From Triangularia verruculosa (taxonomy: Eukaryota; Ascomycota; Sordariomycetes; Sordariales; Podosporaceae), in assembly GCA_033296885.1 (NCBI GenBank), contig MU864059.1, forward strand, positions 1 to 47,620: a DNA stretch of 47,620 nucleotides. The letters run 5' to 3'. The translations under genes and the position numbers were made by a program. Shown in pieces: positions 31,223 to 42,428 of this stretch. Numbering within the stretch: position 1 is the first letter of the stretch; every line of letters starts with the position of its first letter. The notes under the pieces were generated by a model, which was not told the DNA's origin, did no database searches, and saw only the letters and a program-made list of their open reading frames with translations.

Positions 31223-32127
31223 CTTGGCTGATTTGGTGTCTGTGTTTGACTTTCTTCAGAATAGCCGGTGGTATTGCGTGAGGCCCGAGACAAGCTTGAT
31301 ATATGCGTGTAAGCTCAGGCTGTTGCAGTGAACAGCTGGTGCCCCTGCCGATGATGTCAATATCCTTCAGCTAGGACGGAAATGGGTTGACGTGTCTTGG
31401 CTCCACCCTCGAGGGTCGGATGATAGCAGAGGCGCATATGTGATAGAGAAGTACTTCCTTGCTTGGTTAAAGCGCACGCCCTGGACAAGATAATTGGTAC
31501 TGCAAGCCAGGATCACACCTTAAAAATAGTAGAAAAAGCTTACTAACTATCTTCTTTGGGCTTATTACTATCTTTTAACGTGTTCTTGATATCTTTTGAG
31601 GCTTATTAACTATCTTTCAATGCTGTATTCCCGCTTTGCAGTGCCAATCTTTTTGTCCAGGACGTGGAGCGTACTAGAAGATGAGGTACCCCTCTAACGG
31701 ACTCAACACCTGCGTCGCAACGACCCACGATGCCATGGTTCGCTGCACGCAATGGACAGGAAACCCCGGTTCGTTGAGGGAGCTACGGCCCGCGTGCTCT
31801 GGGGATCCCGGACGTTGGATTGGAATCTAAATTCCAGTGATTTTCTCCGGGACTTCAACGCCGTTTGTATTTGCCAGTCTTCGTTTGCTGCCGCGGCCGT
31901 CGCTGGAATCATTCCGACACGGCAGTTCAAGGACTATAGTGGGGCAGCCCTTTGCAGTTGCGCCCGCAGCGGTCCGTTCGGCGCCAGCTTTCCTCCCTTT
32001 GGCACCAGGAGAGTCTTAGCCATCGCAAGTCGCATAGTCTCCAGCGAGCTCCCGACTTCTTTTCTGCGACATGCCCGCAGCTCTTCACCCCACACAATCA
32101 TGATTTACGACCTAGATTGAATGAACA
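31223..32127. other. Divergent region with inverted GATAGTT motif cluster
   Basis: Promoter region shared by the membrane-protein gene (reverse) and the Inp1-like gene (forward). Bases 31541-31620 hold several AACTATCTT/ACTATCTTT motifs, the inverse of the cluster at 5225-5361. Open frames at 31752-32120 plus and 31703-31930 minus overlap and are not recognised. Confidence 0.45.
31541..31620 (-). repeat. Cluster of GAAAGATAGTT-like motifs, reverse orientation
   Basis: On the reverse strand the motif (A/G)AAGATAGT or AAAGATATC occurs four times within 80 bases, separated by AATAAGCC-type and other short spacers. Motif and spacing match the cluster at 5225-5361, suggesting copies of one dispersed element. 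Confidence 0.55.
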
Positions 32128-34043
32128 ATGGACTTCTCGCGAACTCGAGGAGCTTCTTTCACGGCTCCGCGCCGCGTCTTTACGGCCCCAGTCCAGCAAC
32201 CCCCGCCGCAGCCATCCTCTTCCTCCTCGTCCTCCTCCCAACCTTCCGGCGGTCTCGTTGATACGCTTTACGACCATCCTAATGTGAAAATTGTTTCTTT
32301 CTCGGCAGGAACACAGTTCCTAGCCATTGGCTCCAAAGGCACGGGTCCCGACATTGAGCCTGGGTCGCTATCTTGGTCTTCGCAGCTGGAGCGGACCATT
32401 GCAGTCGGTATGTGAGACACAACATCCGCCGTGGCAACCAGACTCTAACATCATGTGTGTCTACAGGCCCGTTCCGCATATACCGTGCCCCTGGATCAGT
32501 CGCATTCCTCAGCTGCGGCTCCGCGCTGCAACCGATTTTGAAGAAGAGCCAGGTCTGGTGCGTCGACGAAGAATCCAGCAAGTTTGTGTTACAAATTCGA
32601 AAACCGCAATATTGGCGAATCGAAGTGCCAGTGGACGATCCCGAGGACCAACGACGAGCCGAAGTGTTGCGGGAGGTATTCGACCAGATTCTGCAATTTG
32701 AAAAGACGCCATGCCCATTTGCGAGGTCTTTCACCGTCGACCTTCCAGAGAGCGCCCCTGTGAAGTTGAAGCCATGGACTCCGGCACGGAGATCGAGCGC
32801 TTGCCTCCCTGTGCGACCAGTTACGCCGGTCGAAATTGCACATGTACATCGGGGACCGCCACGAGGATCTATCTGTCTCGGTGACCTGTCGCTAAGCGAG
32901 CAAGGAAAACATTTGGAGTCGTTCCCGGAAGACGACCCAAGACACGAAAGGGAGTCCTTTCACAGCCCAGACCCATGGCAGTCAAATACCTTACCCCTGT
33001 CGCCGCCTCTATCAAGTCCTGGGTCTCCTCGGAGCTCCTTGCCTCTCAGAACCCGCCTTCAGAACCTCACCGTCGATACCCCTATAACACCTGTAGTAGC
33101 ACCTAACGGCAGCCTTGTCGCAACCGCGAAACCATCTCAGTCATGGAGCACCACCACGTCAGAGTCTGGAAAGACAGAAAACAGCGAGGAAACCACACTC
33201 TCCTCCTCTGTTTCAGAGTTGGAATGCTCCCCAAAGTCCAAGGTCCCGGCATCAAGACAACAGTCTATCCCGTCAATCATCCACCCCGTCCCAGAGGAGG
33301 CTATCGAAGACGAGCCGGAGTCTGAGCCCTTCCCTTCTGCTTTCACCACACCAACCCCCATCATCTCCATTTCACCATCCCCTTCCTCAACAACACCCAC
33401 TCAGCAACAGCAACGTCGCCCTGCTATCCGCCGCGCGACGACCTCGTCTTCGCTATCCCCCAACCGCCGGGTCTTGTCGCCTCTTCCCCCAGCAGCAGAC
33501 CTATTCACCCCCCGCAGCACACTGACCTCTTCTTCACCCCCGGGCAACAGGCAAATGCGCAGCCTACCAATGATAGTCGTGCAAAAGACGTGCGAGATCT
33601 TGATGTCGCCTCCCTCCCACCTCCTCAGCCTCATGCTGAAGATTGCGGCTAGGATCCTGGCTGGCGAATGGAAGGGCTTGATTTTTGGATGGGGTGAAAA
33701 GGGGGAGAGGCTAGAAGTTGAGTGGGACTACAGCGACGATGACGAGCATCTTATTGCGCAGCAAAGAAATAAGGGGAGAGCAAGGGGTTGGTCGACGGTG
33801 ACGGTTAGTACTAATAATGAGAATGAGAGGGTGGATGAGTGGTGGTTGAAGAGGAAGAAGAGCAGGGATAGGATGGCGGGGACGTTTCCTGAGAGTGATG
33901 ATGATGATGAGGGGGATGAGGATGTTGATCCGCTGGAGACGACGGTGGGGAAGAATCATCAGAGGGTAAAGGCGCTGAGGGGGGGAGGGGGAGGGGGTGA
34001 GGATGAGGAGGTGGGGGGTGCGACGGGGTCGGGGGTGGATTAG
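32128..34043 (+). CDS. INP1: Inheritance of peroxisomes protein 1 (Inp1)-like
   Basis: Exons 32128-32407 and 32467-34043, with a 59-nt intron (GTATGT...CTACAG), give about 618 aa. The conserved part is N-terminal (about 45-210): LVDTLYDHPNVKIVSF, LERTIAVGPFRIYRAPG (spanning the splice), VAFLSCGSALQPILKKSQ, KPQYWRIEVP and LQFEKTPCPFARSF. I recognise this from memory as the Inp1 domain, with a PH-like fold. Yeast Inp1 sits on peroxisomes, binds Pex3 and tethers some peroxisomes in the mother cell. The rest is Ser/Pro-rich disordered sequence with a conserved-looking block near MIVVQKTCEILMSPPSHLLS (about 478-497), and an acidic, then poly-Gly C-terminus encoded by G runs. No signal peptide. The start is the ATG directly before the exon-1 frame. 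Confidence 0.82.
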
Positions 34044-35718
34044 AGGTTTTATTCCCGATTTTCGGAACATCAACGTCACCGACAGCCGTTGAACAAGAAG
34101 AGAAGAGGGGTTTGGCAGGTGCTGAAGGATGTAGGGGCTCTTCTTGGCACCGGGGGAGGGGGGGTTGGGGTACCGTTTTGATGTTGGGTTTTGTAGTTTT
34201 GTAGTTTATAGGGATTTGTATAATTAGTGTTTTTTGGGCCGTTGGGGTTTGGTGGTGGGGGTTGGTGGTGGGGGTTTAGGGGGTTAGGGGGGTAAATGAA
34301 GGAGGAAGGAACACAGGCTTCTTAATGTTATACGGTGGTCAAGGTGGGGGGGGCAAGGGTTAGGGGGGAAGGGGAAAGGGGAGGGGGGGGGGTACGGAAT
34401 CATGAGATGATAGCCTGTACATTAAGGGCAAGGGGGCAAGGGACAAGGGACAAGGACAACAAACAAGGTCAAAATGGATGATTCGTACGAAATGAGTTTG
34501 ACGCAACCTATGGAGGGCGTTTTTTTGCTGTTTGGATAAGGTTGTACTTTTGGGATTTGTGTTATGTATACTGTAGAGTAAATATCTCTTTTTGTGCTGG
34601 GGGGAGGTTGCTGGACTGGGTTGTTTGACTATTAGCTGGGGAACAGGGAGAGCGGAGAGGGAGCGGAGGGGGAGCGGAGGCGGGGGAGGGAGGGGTGGTT
34701 AAAGCCGCCCTGGAATCATACTATTTACTCCTCCTTCTACCTTAACTTTCTTGTCATTTGAAAGGCAGGACCCTCCTCCGAAAATTCCTGTGTGATTTTT
34801 TTTTGCTATTTAGAAGCTTACCTACCTACCTACAAAGTACCTAGGTAAGTTAGGATTGATGGATGGGGGTGGTGGGTGGTGGTGACTCTCAGAATGAAGC
34901 CTCAAAGCTAAGGTAGGTAGATTGGACTGGACCCGTTCTTTTTTTATCTTTTTTTTTTTTACCTACCTACCTACCTACCTACCTAGGTACCACCATATGG
35001 GGTTGCAGTTTGATGTACCTTACATACCAGGTACCTAGTGGCGGGTACTAAAAGCAAAATGCTGGGGTTTCAAGTTATTTAGTGTGATTAGGTAGGTAGG
35101 TATTTTATTATGTAAACTTGGACTTGGGAGTTGTGTGTGTCTTTAGGTTGAGTAATTTGACATGCCCTCGACCTCCCCCATGGAAATCTCTCCCTCCCCC
35201 TCCCCCTCCGAACCACCACTCTCCCCACCCCTTAACATAGGCTGCTGTGCCTTCAAAACCAGCAAGACAAAATATCCCGTCGTCACCACCGCAAGAAAAA
35301 AAATACCAAAACAAGTTTTGGCGGTGGTTTGAATTACAAGAAATAGTTCCCCTGCGTTATGTACATACATACAATCAAGACTGTAGCACCCAAAAAAAAA
35401 GAGAAAAAAAACTTCTAGTAGTATTGATAATTACACTACACTGCACTGCTATCATCATGAACCCCCCCCTTCCCCCCAACAAACCCATCTCATCATCGTA
35501 GCATCTGTCTCTCTTGTGTCCCCCCCTTTTCGTTACTTCTTTCAGGAAATTATCATGAAAACCCCCCTAATTCCAAATAATCACCTTCAAGTTAGGAACC
35601 CCAAAACCCCCTCCGTATTCCCCCTTTCAAACAAAACTCTCCCCAACAATCCTCCCCACAAGAAAGAGTGTGTTACCCATACCCCTTTCACCTTCAGACA
35701 AAAAAAAAAAAAAAAACA
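34044..35718. other. 1.7-kb low-complexity gap, G-rich then TACC microsatellites
   Basis: Bases 34130-34400 and 34650-34700 are rich in GGGG runs on the plus strand. TACC tandem units occur at 34819-34833 and 34961-34990, with TAGG units near 34911-34918 and 35090-35101. A-runs are at 35391-35410 and 35700-35717, a C-rich run near 35460-35475. The only frame of note is 35143-35370 on the reverse strand, listed separately. These tracts also lie at the convergent 3' ends of the Inp1-like and Sds23-like genes. Confidence 0.5.
35143..35370 (-). CDS. Possible small single-pass membrane protein, 75 aa
   Basis: This reverse-strand frame of 75 codons contains one clear hydrophobic segment, CFGIFFLAVVTTGYFVLLVL (about 20-39), preceded by a Lys (TTAK) and followed by KAQQPMLRG and an acidic Gly/Glu-rich tail. 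Such a compact hydrophobic segment is less common in random sequence than the low-complexity frames around it. The start codon lies in a GTAT microsatellite and could be wrong; GTACATAACGCAG upstream could also be the end of an intron, making this a last exon. No family is recognised. Confidence 0.3.
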   Translation of the reverse strand: MYVHNAGELFLVIQTTAKTCFGIFFLAVVTTGYFVLLVLKAQQPMLRGGESGGSEGEGEGEISMGEVEGMSNYST

Positions 35719-37368
35719 TCACCTCCTAAAATCAACACTCCCCCTCCCCGCATCAATACTCGGCCTCACAGACGCGCTCGAGCTCCGCCTCCTCCTCGCC
35801 CTTTGCTCCGACGGATCCGAAGGCCGCAGCCCGCTCGACTTGGCAAACAAGTTCAACACATCCGTCAGCGACACAACACCCGTCAACTTCCCAGACACAT
35901 GCGCGCCAGGCAAACTCGCCGACGGAACCGAAGAAAACGACTGCCCCGGAAGCGGGGACTGCGGTGCCGAGGGTGACTGTGAAGGAAGAATAACGGTCGA
36001 TTGGGGACCCGGACTACCTGTCGAGCCCACACCTGTTGTTGACGTAGGTGGAGGCGCCGTTGCCGCTGTAAGTCCCGGCTGAACCGGTTGGAGCAACGGC
36101 GTTGCAGGCGCGCTGGGAGAGGGCGAGGCCGACTCGACCACCCACATCCGGTGTGATCTTGTGGCAACGAGCTTGGCTACTGTGTGCGCGAGAGTCGAAT
36201 AGTAGTTCACATAGAAAACAGGGAAGGAATCACGGCCGTGCTCGACGCCGCGCTCGTTGAGAATGACAGAGATGAAGTGCATGCAGGAGCGCTTAAACAG
36301 CGGCAGGTTGTTTGCGCTGGTTAGGAGCCTCAGATCTGCCGTGGAGATGTTTCCAAGAACGTTGTGGCCTTGATCAACCACGGCGACTGACGTGAGGCCT
36401 TCGTTGTGCATCAGAAGCAGGGCATCGGCGAGGGGCGCATCGGCACTGGACTTTTGTGAGTATACGTCAATGGCAATATCGGCTTCATGAGGCGAGTACT
36501 TACTTAACGGCAATGATCTGGGTACTACCAATCTGAAGATCCCGCAACAAACTCCCATACAAACGGTCGATAACAGGAAAGTTGACGGCCTCTTTCCAGA
36601 AGAATTCGAGCAGGCGAAGCTGGCTTAGGATTCCAATAACCTCCCCAGCGACGTTGGTGATCAGCAGCCGGTGGATGCCACTTCCAAATGCCTCCACGGC
36701 GGCGTCCAGAGTCGCTTCGGTAGGTAAAACTACCAACTCACTCTTCTTCAAGATGGGTTGGATTTCCCGGAGGGCTACAGGTGTCTGAGCCTGGGCGCTC
36801 TTCGCAATGTGATCGTAAAGCTCAATCTGGTCCTCCTCGGGTTTAGCCAGCCCGACTACCACAAGCAAGTAGGCGTTCAGGTCGCTGTAGTCAAAGGTGG
36901 AGATGGCACGTTTTGATGTGGGTGTTTCTCGTACAAGGACGGCATTGGTAGGATGGTTTTTCAGGAGTGTCTACACCAGCGGATCAGCATGGAGACCGAC
37001 ATGGGGAGAGCTGTCAAAGGTAGCTAGCATACCAGTGTAGCATCTTGCACACTCTCATCGAGGTTGGCCCATTTCACATCCTCTGCCACGGCCAATTCGC
37101 CAACCGCAATTTCTTGCCAATTCCTACCGGCATATTGGGGGTTCGCGTGTCGGTTGACGGGAGGGTGGTTCATGAGCTCCTGGACGGCCTGCTGGGTCAG
37201 AGATGGGTGCCGGTGGGTGCGGGGAGAAGGAGGAGGGCGTCTTTGGTCCTCGGCAAAGCTCTGCCTATGAGCAGCGATATGGGACTTGGTGCGCTCGGTC
37301 TGGGAGGTTGACAGTAGCGAGCTGCTGGAGCTGTTGTTGGTGCCTCCATGAGCACCAGGGATGTCCAT
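35719..37368 (-). CDS. SDS23: Sds23-like CBS-domain protein
   Basis: Exons on the reverse strand: 37033-37368, 36504-36970 and 35719-36445, giving about 509 aa. Introns are 62 nt (36971-37032, GTATGC...TGTAG) and 58 nt (36446-36503, GTAAGT...TCCAG). The acceptor of the second is fixed by frame: only the CCAG at 36446 restores NADAPLADALLLMHNEG. After a Ser/Pro-rich N-terminus there are CBS-type modules: WANLDESVQDATLTLLKNHPT, ELVVLPTEATLDAAVEAF ending NVAGEVIGILSQLRLLEFFW, LADALLLMHNEGLTSVAVVD, and LAHTVAKLVATRSHRMWVV ending GKLTGVVSLTDVLNLFA, with a Pro/Ser/Thr-rich insertion inside the last. Four CBS motifs with this spacing match Sds23/Sds24 (fission yeast Sds23/Moc1), regulators linked to PP2A-type phosphatases, cell-cycle progression and nutrient response. 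They resemble AMPK gamma, but the flanking sequence is of the Sds23 type. Confidence 0.85.
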
Positions 37369-38949
37369 TGTGAGCGGCGGGAGGTGTAATAGCTGTGGTT
37401 GTTGTCACTTGGATGTTTTTTGCGGCAAAGAATTAAAAATTGGTATAATTCGAAGATTCCAGTCGAGATTGAGAAGTCGTGTCAAATTGTAGGCCACTTG
37501 GTGGTCAGGAAGAGGGCCGACGGTGGTTGTTGTCTCTGCTGAGGTGGACGCTTTGACAAGGGTGGCACGGGTGCTATGACGGAGCTTCAGGGCGATGCGG
37601 GGTTGCCAGCAGAAGCACCAACGGGTGCATCAGATGCTGTGAGGTGAGGACATTTGACTGGACAAAATGCCGAGAAAACAGCTGTTGATACATCTGTATC
37701 TTCCCGCATCCCGTCCCCTACCCTCTTCCACATACTCTCTTGTTCTGGGGGTCACGCCAGGACTGGCCTGACTGCTGTCCCGCTGCCCTGTCTCTCCACT
37801 CCTTCAACCCCGCAATGCCCTTCTTATCGGGTTTATCAGGCTGCTTGGCAACCTGAGCTGTTGTCGAGAATCGACCTCGACTTTGGCTCAGTACTACCTT
37901 CAACGGTGGCGTGGCACATGATCATGTACCAGTGCAGCCGTTGCTGTGGTATCTTCAAGAGAAGTACGCATTTGGTGAAATTTGGGCCTATGCGGGACCT
38001 CTCGTTTCACTCAGCGTGTCTTTTGAAGATCACAGTCGCTGGTGATTGACATGCCCCACACCACCGACAATATGTGCCTGTTGTCTCCTGAAGTGCTTCC
38101 TTTGTAGTAAGATAAGAGCTCGTATAACAAAAACCGCCGCCGAGTGGCTTTGGTGGTGCTGGTTTGGACTGCAAATGGAAGGGCTGGCAGCTGGCATGAG
38201 TTTGGAAGCCGGGAATCCAATAAGTAGGTGTCACCAACCATATAAAGTTCAACGCTGCCATGCCCTGTACTCTCAGCCCTATCACAAGCTATACTGCAGT
38301 AAACTCGACAAGATTTTTCTCACCCAACATCGCATTCACACAACCCAATTCACTTTTCACTCTTCACTTGGCTCTTGTATTTGCTCTTATCATTGCTGGA
38401 GCAAGCGATAACCATCCTGCATCAGCAGTGGCTTTTATCAGGGCCAATTCGGTTGCTCTGTACGAGGCTGCCTAAACCTGGACTGTGCGACCACCGTGCA
38501 CTGCACGAACACAAAATTCCCCTCCGCCAGCTGTCTCGTCTGCCCCTCCCCCACTCGTCAACAGTCCAGGCCCAATCAAAAAATTATTGACCATCCGTCG
38601 CACTCCCCTCCTCCTTCCACTTCGCAGACCAAAAACCCCCTTCTCACGACGACTCGTCCAGAGAGTCAACAACACTACCCATTCAGAAAAAGACTGCCGA
38701 GCTTTTTGCACCCGACGCGTCTTGAACAGGAGCTGCTTCGACCTCGGCATTCCAGACGACCGGCCAGCACCCCCTTCTAGACAGGCAGCGACCATTTCAA
38801 CCGACGCGTCCTTCCTTATCCGGAGCCCAAAGCTCGCTCTACATCCTAGTCTGGTTTCGTCCTGAGTAGAATCGTCAACAACCCGCCTCTGATCACAACA
38901 CCATCGGCAGGCCCCGTGAGCGCCTCTCAGCTCATATAACCTCACCATC
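37369..38949. promoter_or_regulatory. Divergent region between Sds23-like and Kap121 genes
   Basis: About 1.6 kb. Bases 38480-38949 are C/T/A-rich and look like a long 5' leader of the karyopherin gene. A TATAAAG motif is at 38241-38247, about 700 bases before the Kap121 ATG; a 71-codon frame starts only 19 bases after it (38260) and is therefore unlikely to be its product. Other frames (for example 38472-39122 minus) lie antisense to the leader and first exon and are not protein-like. No gene is called. Confidence 0.4.
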
Positions 38950-41900
38950 ATGTCTTCCTCGGTTCTCCCGGCTGACGTTGCCGCCCAACTAAGCCAGTTG
39001 CTCCAGCAACTCCAGTCCTCAGACAACAACGTTCGCTCACAAGCAGAGGAAATCCTCCAGAACCAGTGGACCAGCCAGCGGCCAGAATGGCTATTAATGG
39101 GCTTGGCTGAGCAGATTAGCACCTCTCCTGACCCTTCAGTACGTCTTTGGGATGCGCCTGTTCTGCTATCATAATGCTAATCTCTTGCTTCCCAGGTCCG
39201 CACCTTTTCGGCCGTCATCTTCCGCCGCATAGCATCCAAGACTCGGAAGACACCAAACTCGGAAAATGCTGACCTCTTTATCTCTCTGGGACCCCAAACT
39301 TGCGAGGCAATCCGCAATGAGCTTCTCAAGGCCTTGCTTGCCGAGACAGACAAGAACGTCAGGAACAAAATCAGTGATGCCGTTGCAGAGTTAGCCAGAC
39401 AGTATTACGATAGTAGTGCGTCCACCCGTGCCCTTTATTTTGCGATGCGCCACCACTAACCTGTCTGCAGACGATTCTTGGGTGGACCTCCTGCAGGTTC
39501 TTTTCCAACTCAGCCAGGCCCCTGATGCTGGCAAGCGAGAAACGGCTTTCCGTGTTTTTACAACCACTCCAGGGATTATCGAGAAGCAACACGAGGAGCA
39601 GGTAGCTCGCGTGTTTGCCCAAGCATTCAAGGATGAATCTGTTTCGGTCCGTCTTGCTGCTATGGAGGCATTTGCTTCCTTTTTCCGCAATCTAACCAAG
39701 AAGAACCAGGCCAAGTACTTTGGTCTCGTTCCCGAAATTCTCAATATATTGCCACCAATCAAGGATTCTCAGGATTCCGAGGATCTCAGCAAAGGCCTAG
39801 TGGCTCTTATCGACCTCGCCGAGAGCTCACCAAAGATGTTTAAGCCCACCTTCTCCGGCCTTGTCCAGTTCTCGATTGCCGTGATTCAGGACAAGGAGCT
39901 TAGCGACCTTTGCAGGCAAAATGCTTTGGAGCTTATGGCTACATTTGCCGATTACGCGCCATCTATTTGCAAGAAGGATCCCAAATACACCGAGGATATG
40001 ATCACCCAGTGCCTCAGTCTGATGACCGACATTGGCGAGGATGACGACGATGCTGCGGAATGGCTTGTGGCTGACGATCTGGACGACCAGGAAAGTGACC
40101 ATAACCACGTGGCCGGAGAGCACTGCATGGACCGCCTCGCGAACAAGCTGGGAGGAATGGTTGTGTTGCAGCCAACTTTTGCCTGGCTTCCCCGTATGAT
40201 GCAGTCCCCTGCTTGGAGAGACCGGCATGCGGCTCTCATGGCCATCTCGGCCATCTCAGAGGGTTGCCGTGACCAGATGATTGGAGAACTCAAGCAGGTT
40301 CTGGAGCTTGTTGTACCGGCCTTGAAGGACCCTCATCCTCGTGTCCGGTGGGCTGGGTGCAATGCTCTGGGTCAGATGAGCACTGACTTTGCGCCAACAA
40401 TGCAGAAAGAGTACTATGATGTTGTCCTCAGTGCCATTGTACCGGTCCTGGATTCGCCCGAGGCCAGAGTCAAGTCTCACGCTGCGGCCGCTTTGGTCAA
40501 CTTCTGCGAAGAAGCCGATAAGAGCGTACTTGAGCCATACTTGGACGAGCTCCTCACCAAGCTTTACCAGCTTCTCCAGAACGAGAAGCGGTACGTTCAA
40601 GAGCAAGCCCTTTCGACCATCGCCACTATTGCCGACGCGGCCGAGCAGGCGTTTGCCAGATATTACGATACGTTGATGCCAATGCTGGTGAGCGTGTTGC
40701 AGCGCGAGAACGACAAGGAGTACCGCCTCCTTCGAGCCAAGGCTATGGAGTGTGCCACCCTCATCGCTCTTGCTGTTGGCCAGGAGCGCCTTGGTAACGA
40801 CGCGACCATGTTGGTCCAGCTTCTTGGGTCTATCCAGGACAACGTGACTGAGCCCGACGACCCGCAGGCTCAGTATCTGATGCACTGCTGGGGCAGAATG
40901 TGCCGCGTGATGGGCAAGACCTTCTTGCCTTGCCTTCCAAAGGTCATGCCACCCCTTCTCGAGCTCGCCAGCGCCAAGGCCGATATCCAGCTCCTCGATG
41001 ACGAAGACCAGGTTGAGAAATTCCAGCAAGAAGAGGGCTGGGAGTTGGTGCCTCTCCGCGGCAAGACGATTGGTATCAGGACCAGCTCGATGGAAGACAA
41101 GCACATGGCCATCGAACTCCTTGTTGTCTACGCCCAGGTCCTCGAGGACGAGTTTGCTGTGTATGCGGACGAGATTATGGAGAAGATCGCCCTCCCTGGT
41201 CTCGCATTCTTCTTCCACGATCCTGTCAGATATGTCTCCGCCAAGCTCGTTCCACAGCTTCTCAGCTGCGTTCAAAAGGCCTTTGGACCGTCTTCTGACC
41301 AGCTCAAGTTCTTGTGGGACAAGACTATTGACAAGCTCCTGGAAGTCCTTTCGGCAGAGCCTGCCGTTGATACCCTGGCTGAGATGTATCAATGCTTCTA
41401 CGAGTCCGTAGAGGTCATCGGTGGACCCTGCCTTAGCCCCGAACGCATGGGCAAGTTCATTGATTCAGTCACTTCCACTTTGGAGGACTATCAGGACCGT
41501 GTGGCTCAGCGCGAAGAGGAGCACCACGGTGCTGCCGGAGATGATGCCGAGGACGACGCTGAGGAACTTTTGATGGCTATTGAGGACGATCAGACTCTCC
41601 TCTCCGACATGAACAAGGCGTTCCACTGTGTCTTCAAGTACCACGGCGAGAGCTTCCTGCCCCACTTTGAGCGTCTCCACGCCACATACCAAGGATTCCT
41701 CAAGTCGGGCGACCCAACACAGCGCCAGTGGGGTCTATGCATCATGGACGACGTTCTCGAGTACTGCGGTGCGCGCAGCGGCAACTACGCTCCCATAATC
41801 AGCGAGGCGCTGGTGCGTGGGTGCCAGGACCCTTCCCCGGCCATCCGCCAGGCTGCGGCTTATGGCATTGGCGTGGCAGCTCGTCATGGAGGCGAGCAGT

Positions 41901-42428
41901 GGGCCGCGTTCCTGGCCGGAACACTACAGTACCTGTTCCAGCTCATGCAGGTCCCTGACGCGAGAAGCGAAGACAATGTCTATGCTACCGAGAACGCGTG
42001 TGCTGCCATCGCAAAGATCTTGCACTACAATGCCTCGGCCGTTCCGAATGCCGAACAGGTGGCTGCGGAGTGGATCAAGTATCTCCCCATCAGCAACGAC
42101 GAGGAAGCCGCACCATATGGCTATCTCTACCTCGCCGACCTGATCAACAAGTCCGTTTATCCTTTCCGGGTTGGGCCACCTCACAGAAAACTTGTTACTA
42201 ACAGCTTGTTGTAGGCAACATCCCGTCATCGCTGCGCCGGGGCGGGCTGCACAAATCTTCGTTTATGTCGCACAAGCCCTTGAGGGAGAGACGCTGAGCG
42301 GACAAAACGCTGCTCGTGTCGTAGCGGCCACCAAGATGCTATTGGAGGGCACCGGTACTGATCCAACACCGCTGCTCTCGCAGTTCACACCCGAGGCGCA
42401 ACAGACCATCCGTGCCCATTTCGGTTAG
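38950..42428 (+). CDS. KAP121: Karyopherin/importin beta Kap121 (Pse1, importin-5 type)
   Basis: Exons 38950-39138, 39196-39415, 39471-42150 and 42215-42428 give about 1100 aa, matching the roughly 1090 aa of yeast Kap121. All introns are 55-64 nt. The last uses a GTCCGT donor and TTACTAAC...TTGTAG acceptor, and joins YLADLINK to QHPVIAAPG; without it the protein would end 20 residues later at a stop near 42214. The whole chain is HEAT-repeat sequence: the N-terminal RTFSAVIFRRIASKTRK block expected for RanGTP binding, ALKDPHPRVRWAGCNALGQ, SPEARVKSHAAAALVNFCE and EKRYVQEQALSTIATIAD, then an acidic DDAEDDAEELL loop (about 860-872). These proteins carry ribosomal proteins, histones, transcription factors and other cargo through nuclear pores. 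The start is the ATG at 38950. Confidence 0.93.

Noticed and set aside
38260..38475. 71-codon frame after the TATAAAG at 38241, possibly a small membrane protein
   Set aside because: The ATG is only 19 bases from the TATA motif, too close to be in the transcript, and the frame lacks other support.
38472..39122. 216-codon reverse frame over the Kap121 leader and first exon
   Set aside because: Antisense to a confident exon and biased to Arg/Trp/Cys as expected from the complementary frame.
40256..41392. 378-codon reverse frame inside Kap121
   Set aside because: A long antisense shadow of a GC-rich, codon-biased HEAT-repeat gene; His/Leu/Arg-rich with no motif.
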